Origin: an uncultured Chryseobacterium sp.
GTDB taxonomy: Bacteria; Bacteroidota; Bacteroidia; Flavobacteriales; Weeksellaceae
Length of the DNA: 64,000 nt
Reading direction: 5' to 3'
Assembly (NCBI GenBank): GCA_913776245.1
Contig: CAJYLO010000025.1
Location: forward strand, 173,530 to 237,529
Shown: one piece after another, positions 59,640-64,000 of the stretch
How the letters are laid out: the number at the start of each line of letters is the position of its first letter
Numbering within the stretch: the stretch's first letter is position 1
Translations under genes and position numbers: made by a program
The notes under the pieces: model-generated
The model's database searches: none
What the model saw: only the letters and a program-made list of their open reading frames with translations
Told to the model about the DNA's origin: nothing

Positions 59640-60506
59640 ATGATGATGAAAAAGTTCTTTGAATTAGTTTTTGTATTTTTTGTAGGATTGAATTTTGTTT
59701 TTGGACAAAGTAATAATGCAACTCAGGAAATATCCGATAATTACGATTTTGGTAATAAACAAACTTTGAAAAAAGGAACAATGTTCGTTTTTTGGGGTTG
59801 GAACAGAGCAGGATTTAGCAAATCTGACATCCATTTCAAAGGGAATGGTTATGATTTCACCTTGAATAATGTAGTTGCACATGACAGGCCTTCAGAATTA
59901 AGTATGGCTTATATTGATCCCAGCAGGCTTTCCATACCGCAGTTTAATTTCAGGTTTGCTTATTTTCTGAAAGATAATTTAGCGTTAGTCGTAGCACAGG
60001 ATCATATGAAATATGTGATGGATCAGAATCAGAAGGTTAGTATAAACGGTCATATTTCGGATCCGGTTTATGCAGGTATGATTCATAACGGAGAAGTAGA
60101 TATGACAGATGAGCAGTTTCTGACCTTTGAACATACGGATGGATTGAATTACATTAATGCCGGTTTAGAGAAATACAAAAACATATTATCCAAAAAGAAT
60201 TTTGATATCTTTTGGGCTTATGGTGGCGGTATCGGTGCGCTGATGCCAAAAAGTAATGTCAAGCTTTTTGGAAACGAAAGAAGTGACAGGTATCACTTGG
60301 CAGGTTTCGGCCTAGATGCAAGAGCTAATATTGATCTTATATTCTGGGATCATTTAATGGCAAGAGTAGAGGGAAAATTTGGCTACATCAATATGCCGGA
60401 TATCAAAACCACACTTAATAATAAGCCTGATAAAGCGAGTCAGGACTTCGTATTCTACCAGGTCAACTTTGGAATCGGATACGTTTTTAACAGAAAATTG
60501 AAATAA
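59640..60506 (+). CDS. Putative outer-membrane beta-barrel protein inside nuo operon
   Basis: A 288-residue exported protein (signal peptide MMMKKFFELVFVFFVGLNFVFG, cut after FGQ). The mature part alternates hydrophobic and aromatic residues in strands (MFVFWGWNRAGFSKSDIHF, FNFRFAYFLKDNLALVVAQD, ARVEGKFGYINMP) and ends VNFGIGYVFNRKLK, as in an 8- to 12-strand barrel. It lies between nuoF and nuoG on the same strand, 27 nt after nuoF and 45 nt before nuoG, without a terminator, so it must be carried on the operon transcript. It has no known complex I function. Three ATG codons in a row leave the exact start open. Confidence 0.72.
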   Translation: MMMKKFFELVFVFFVGLNFVFGQSNNATQEISDNYDFGNKQTLKKGTMFVFWGWNRAGFSKSDIHFKGNGYDFTLNNVVAHDRPSELSMAYIDPSRLSIPQFNFRFAYFLKDNLALVVAQDHMKYVMDQNQKVSINGHISDPVYAGMIHNGEVDMTDEQFLTFEHTDGLNYINAGLEKYKNILSKKNFDIFWAYGGGIGALMPKSNVKLFGNERSDRYHLAGFGLDARANIDLIFWDHLMARVEGKFGYINMPDIKTTLNNKPDKASQDFVFYQVNFGIGYVFNRKLK

Positions 60507-60519
60507 AAATAGAAGACTA

Positions 60520-60547
60520 TTGCTGAATGCATATAGCCAAAAGCATA
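60520..60547. repeat. Four degenerate heptamers before nuoG
   Basis: ttgctga, atgcata, tagccaa, aagcata, then AGAT and the nuoG ATG. The units TAGCCAA and AAGCATA match those before nuoD. Confidence 0.7.
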
Positions 60548-60551
60548 AGAT

Positions 60552-61580
60552 ATGAGCGAAGAAGTCAAAAAATTTAAAATTACCATAGACGGACAGACTA
60601 CCGAAGTTTTGCCCGGAACTTCTATTCTGGAAGCGGCAAGACAAATCGGCGGAAAATCTGTTCCTCCCGCAATGTGCTATTACAGCAAGCTGGAAACCAG
60701 CGGTGGCCGTTGCAGAACGTGTCTTGTAGAAGTTTCCAAAGGTTCCGAAGCTGATCCGCGTCCAATGCCTAAATTGGTAGCAAGCTGCAGAACTGGTGTA
60801 ATGGACGGAATGGAAGTAAAAAACCTCACCTCCGAAAAAGCACAGGAAGGCAGAAAAGCTGTTACTGAGTTTCTTTTGGTCAACCATCCGTTGGATTGTC
60901 CTGTTTGTGATCAGGCCGGAGAATGTCATCTTCAGGATCTTGGCTATGAACACGGAAATGTTGAAACAAGAACGGAATTTGAGCGGAATACTTATGATGC
61001 AGATGACATCGGTCCGTACATCAAACTGAATATGAACCGTTGCATTCTTTGCGCAAGATGTGTACTGGCAGCGAATCAGCTGACAGAAAAAAGAGAGCAC
61101 GGCATCCTTTACAGAGGTGACCACGCGGAGATATCAACGATGTTGAATAAAGCACTGGATAATGAATTCATCGGAAATGTGATTGATGTTTGTCCTGTAG
61201 GTGCTTTGACCGACAGAACGGCTAGATTCGCAAGCAGAGTCTGGTTTACAAAGCCTTACAATGCAACCTGTAAATGTGAGAAATGTTCCGGAAAGGCTGT
61301 ACTTTGGATGAAAGGCGATGAAGTTGTGAGAGTGACAGCCAGAAAAGACCAATACGGTGAAGTGGAAGAATGGATTTGCAATGAGTGTCGTTTTGAAAGA
61401 AAAGATGTTAAGTATTGGAATATTGAAGGACCAAGACACATCGACAGACATTCTGTGATTTCTCTGAATCATTATGAGAAAAAAACAGACAGTTACAATG
61501 TTCTGGAAAATCCTGAAGCTAAAGAAATCGGTTTAAAAGACGAAAAAGAAATTGAAAAATTGGACAACGAAATAATTTAG
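60552..61580 (+). CDS. nuoG: NADH-quinone oxidoreductase subunit G, short form
   Basis: A 342-residue iron-sulfur subunit. The [2Fe-2S] site is in MCYYSKLETSGGRCRTC, and the [4Fe-4S] sites are in HPLDCPVCDQAGECHLQ, RCILCARCV and CPVGALTDR. E. coli NuoG is about 900 residues with a molybdopterin-like domain; here the protein stops soon after the ferredoxin part, keeping CKCEKCSGKAVLW and WICNECRF, which could still bind a cluster. The short form is usual in Bacteroidota. Three helices of heptads separate it from the barrel gene. Confidence 0.94.
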   Translation: MSEEVKKFKITIDGQTTEVLPGTSILEAARQIGGKSVPPAMCYYSKLETSGGRCRTCLVEVSKGSEADPRPMPKLVASCRTGVMDGMEVKNLTSEKAQEGRKAVTEFLLVNHPLDCPVCDQAGECHLQDLGYEHGNVETRTEFERNTYDADDIGPYIKLNMNRCILCARCVLAANQLTEKREHGILYRGDHAEISTMLNKALDNEFIGNVIDVCPVGALTDRTARFASRVWFTKPYNATCKCEKCSGKAVLWMKGDEVVRVTARKDQYGEVEEWICNECRFERKDVKYWNIEGPRHIDRHSVISLNHYEKKTDSYNVLENPEAKEIGLKDEKEIEKLDNEII

Positions 61581-61614
61581 TATTCATTTGTCTGATTAAA
61601 TTCAAATAACAATT

Positions 61615-62676
61615 ATGGAATTAATTACTTTCAAAATTATATTGGTACTTGCCCTGTTTTTGCTTGCATTAACCATTGCAGCCTACTCCACCTGGGCAGA
61701 GAGAAAAGTCGCAGCCGTGATGCAGGACAGGATCGGGCCAAGCAAAGCCGGACCATTCGGATTGCTACAACCGCTTGCTGATGGTGGTAAGTTTTTCTTT
61801 AAGGAAGATTTTACACCGGCAAATGCGGAAAAATTTCTTTTTATTCTCGGACCATCTTTGGTAATGTTCATTTCACTTATCACTGGTGCAGTGATTCCCT
61901 GGGGAAAAAGCTTAAATATTGGCGGGACTTCGTTCGACCTTCAGGTTGCCAATATCGATGTTGGTGTCCTTTACATTATCGGAATGGCTTCCATCGGTGT
62001 TTATGGGATCATGATCGGAGGTTGGGCTTCTAACAACAAGTACTCATTATTAGGGGCAATCCGAGCATCTTCCCAGATGATTTCCTACGAATTGGCAATG
62101 GGACTGGCATTACTTTCCATCATTATGATGAATGGAAGCCTGGACCTTAAAGTCATTACAGAATCTCAGGCTACAGGAAAACTTTGGGGATTATTTTCTC
62201 TGGATGGAATGAACTGGAATATCTTTTATCAGCCATTGGCATTTTTGATTTTCATCATTGCGGCATTAGCAGAAACCAACAGACATCCGTTTGACTTACC
62301 TGAATGTGAATCTGAGCTTGTAACAGGTTATTCCACAGAATATTCCTCAATGAAATTAGGACTCTATATGTTCGGGGAATATGTGAATATGTTTATTTCC
62401 AACGCATTTATGGTTGCTTTGTTCTTCGGAGGTTATAACTATCCAGGAATTGAGTGGGTAACACAAAATTGGGGAGAGAACACCGCCGGAATATTAAGCA
62501 TTGCAGCATTTCTTGGTAAAACGGTCATCGGAATCCTGATTTTCATGTGGATCAGATGGACGCTTCCAAGATTCCGATACGATCAGTTGATGCATCTGGG
62601 ATGGAAAACATTGATTCCACTGGCTTTGGTTAATTTGATGATTACCGGTGCATTAATTTTAGCTTTCGGAAATTAG
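61615..62676 (+). CDS. nuoH: NADH-quinone oxidoreductase subunit H
   Basis: A 353-residue, eight-helix membrane subunit that joins the peripheral and membrane arms and forms part of the quinone channel. Landmarks are AERKVAAVMQDRIGPSKAG, QPLADGGKFFFKED, ETNRHPFDLPECESELVTGY (the conserved acidic loop) and WIRWTLPRFRYDQLM. It starts 34 nt after nuoG. Confidence 0.97.
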   Translation: MELITFKIILVLALFLLALTIAAYSTWAERKVAAVMQDRIGPSKAGPFGLLQPLADGGKFFFKEDFTPANAEKFLFILGPSLVMFISLITGAVIPWGKSLNIGGTSFDLQVANIDVGVLYIIGMASIGVYGIMIGGWASNNKYSLLGAIRASSQMISYELAMGLALLSIIMMNGSLDLKVITESQATGKLWGLFSLDGMNWNIFYQPLAFLIFIIAALAETNRHPFDLPECESELVTGYSTEYSSMKLGLYMFGEYVNMFISNAFMVALFFGGYNYPGIEWVTQNWGENTAGILSIAAFLGKTVIGILIFMWIRWTLPRFRYDQLMHLGWKTLIPLALVNLMITGALILAFGN

Positions 62677-62711
62677 TATTGAATATAAAAATTAAGATAA
62701 AGACAAGATTA

Positions 62712-62746
62712 GTCTAAAATCTAATGTCTAACATCTAACATCTATA
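62712..62746. repeat. Five degenerate heptamers before nuoI
   Basis: gtctaaa, atctaat, gtctaac, atctaac, atctata in direct succession, five bases before the nuoI ATG; consensus RTCTAAC. Confidence 0.85.
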
Positions 62747-62751
62747 ATTAA

Positions 62752-63306
62752 ATGAAACTTACTAACAGATCAAAAGTTGTTTCGAATAAGGAAATGACCC
62801 TTGCAGAGAAAATCTACCTTCCGGCGGTATTCAAAGGAATGGGGATTACCCTGAAGCACGCTGTGAGAAATATCGTAAAAGGCCCGCCAATTTATCCTTA
62901 TCCTGAGGTGGATAAACCTAGGGCAGAAATCTGGAGAGGCCAGCACGTTCTTAAAAGAGATGAAGAAGGCCGCGAAAGATGTACCGCTTGCGGACTTTGC
63001 GCAGTCGCTTGTCCTGCTGAAGCGATTACTATGGTTGCTGCCGAAAGAACCAGAGAAGAGAAACATCTTTACAGGGAAGAGAAATATGCGGAAAGCTATG
63101 AAATCAATATGCTGAGATGCATTTTCTGCGGAATGTGTGAAGAAGCCTGTCCGAAATCGGCCATCTATCTTACGGACCGTTTGGTAGATGTAGAAACCAA
63201 CAGAGGTTCTTTTATCTACGGAAAAGACAAGTTGGTAGAGAAAATAAATGAAAGGATTGACATCACACCAAGACAGTCCGATAAACAAAAAAATGCAGTG
63301 AAGTAA
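62752..63306 (+). CDS. nuoI: NADH-quinone oxidoreductase subunit I
   Basis: A 184-residue ferredoxin-like subunit with two [4Fe-4S] clusters (N6a, N6b) in RCTACGLCAVACPAEAI and RCIFCGMCEEACPKSAI, passing electrons to NuoB. Its stop overlaps the nuoJ start by one base (TAATG). Confidence 0.97.
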   Translation: MKLTNRSKVVSNKEMTLAEKIYLPAVFKGMGITLKHAVRNIVKGPPIYPYPEVDKPRAEIWRGQHVLKRDEEGRERCTACGLCAVACPAEAITMVAAERTREEKHLYREEKYAESYEINMLRCIFCGMCEEACPKSAIYLTDRLVDVETNRGSFIYGKDKLVEKINERIDITPRQSDKQKNAVK

Positions 63307-63803
63307 TGGATCAGATTTTATTTTTCTTTGTCGCATTTTTAGCCATAGCAAGTGCCGTTTATTTTGTCTTTGCAAAAAATCCGCTTTATGCCATTCTATC
63401 ACTGATTGTGACGATGTTTTCTATTGCAGGGATGTATATTCTTTTGAATGCCCAGTTTTTAGGAATCGTACAGATCATTGTTTACGCTGGTGCTATTATG
63501 GTTCTTTTCCTTTACATTTTGATGATGCTTAACCTCAATAAAGAAGACGAAAGCAAGAAGGCCAGCCTTCCGAAATTCATCGGAGTTTTTTCTGCAAGTA
63601 TTCTTTTCATCGGGATGTTGGGCGCTTATAAAGGTCTTACTGGGAACACAGCGGTTGCCAACAATATAGACCAGTCCGTAGGTCTTACCAAAAACCTGGG
63701 AAGATTATTGTTTAACGAATATGTATTGCCGTTTGAGCTGGCATCTGTGCTTATCCTTGCGGGTATTGTGGGAGCTGTTCTGATCGGTAAAAAAGATTTA
63801 TAG
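63306..63803 (+). CDS. nuoJ: NADH-quinone oxidoreductase subunit J
   Basis: A 165-residue membrane subunit with five helices. The third helix has QIIVYAGAIMVLFLYILMML, the conserved pi-bulge helix of NuoJ/ND6. Its start overlaps the nuoI stop and nuoK begins 3 nt after its stop. Confidence 0.95.
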   Translation: MDQILFFFVAFLAIASAVYFVFAKNPLYAILSLIVTMFSIAGMYILLNAQFLGIVQIIVYAGAIMVLFLYILMMLNLNKEDESKKASLPKFIGVFSASILFIGMLGAYKGLTGNTAVANNIDQSVGLTKNLGRLLFNEYVLPFELASVLILAGIVGAVLIGKKDL

Positions 63804-63806
63804 GAT

Positions 63807-64000
63807 ATGAATACATTTATACAACAAGTTCCTCTGGAATACTTTATCATTCTGAGCACGATTCTTTTCTGCCTCGGAGTTTTAGGAGTTTTGGTGCGCA
63901 AAAACGCTATCGTGATTTTGGGCTGTGTAGAATTGATGCTTAATTCCGTAAATCTTTTGCTTGCTGCATTTTCGGCTTACAAAGGTGATGGTCACGGGCA
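63807..64000 (+). CDS. nuoK: NADH-quinone oxidoreductase subunit K (cut by window end)
   Basis: The first 64 codons of a three-helix membrane subunit, beginning MNTFIQQVPLEYFIILS. The conserved helix GVLVRKNAIVILGCVELMLNSVNLL carries the glutamate of the proton path. The gene continues past the window; nuoL, M and N should follow. Confidence 0.93.
   Translation, partial: MNTFIQQVPLEYFIILSTILFCLGVLGVLVRKNAIVILGCVELMLNSVNLLLAAFSAYKGDGHG

Overview
The window comes from a low-GC member of the Bacteroidota, most likely a flavobacterium of the Weeksellaceae (Chryseobacterium/Epilithonimonas type). The signs are several type IX secretion (T9SS) C-terminal sorting domains, two TonB-dependent receptors, a DUF2723 membrane protein, a short NuoG without a molybdopterin domain, and promoters of the Bacteroidota form TTG-N19-TAnnTTTG. 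No tRNA, rRNA, CRISPR array, prophage or insertion sequence was seen. Both ends cut through continuing sequence: nuoK is truncated at the right edge.

Layout. 0-6.4 kb (minus strand): DUF1304 protein and alpha/beta hydrolase, a lipoprotein, an orphan ExbD, then tilS-dsbD-GNAT. 6.5-10.1 kb (plus): OmpA-like lipoprotein, O-methyltransferase, NlpC/P60 peptidase and a homologue of the leptospiral surface protein LipL32. 10.2-18.1 kb (minus): TonB receptor, kdsA, DUF1697 with heptanucleotide repeats, and a large DUF2723 protein. 18.3-20.7 kb (plus): a cysteine-synthase-fold enzyme followed by an alpha-oxoamine synthase, which I read as a probable sulfonolipid (capnine) pair. 20.8-27.8 kb: a toxin-antitoxin pair, a deletion-broken phytanoyl-CoA dioxygenase gene, a serine hydrolase, a fused orotate phosphoribosyltransferase/OMP decarboxylase, and a metal-site-less M1-peptidase-like protein fused to a beta-barrel. 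27.9-42.9 kb is more AT-rich and surface-oriented: TonB receptor, Asp-box T9SS protein, beta-roll fibre-like protein, GT-C glycosyltransferase, a TPR histidine kinase with its response regulator, and four small T9SS proteins. 43-54.7 kb: a SprA-like outer-membrane barrel, sulfurtransferase, SDR-type threonine dehydrogenase, metallophosphoesterase, KAS III, IMPACT protein, YugP peptidase and a GNAT-like protein. 54.8-64 kb: the respiratory complex I operon nuoA-nuoK, with an unrelated outer-membrane protein gene between nuoF and nuoG.

Recurring structure. Many intergenic gaps, above all those before genes of the nuo operon and DUF1697, are built from exact or decayed 7-base units; one convergent junction is built from 8-base units. 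Terminator hairpins share a core of the form CCTTTCAGAATTCTGAAAGG. A perfect 26-bp palindrome sits in front of a small two-helix membrane protein gene. The most noteworthy items are the LipL32 homologue, the putative sulfonolipid pair, the heptad-built nuo spacers, the dead-peptidase/barrel fusion and the barrel gene inside the complex I operon. All functional calls rest on reading motifs by eye and on family knowledge from memory; no searches were run.
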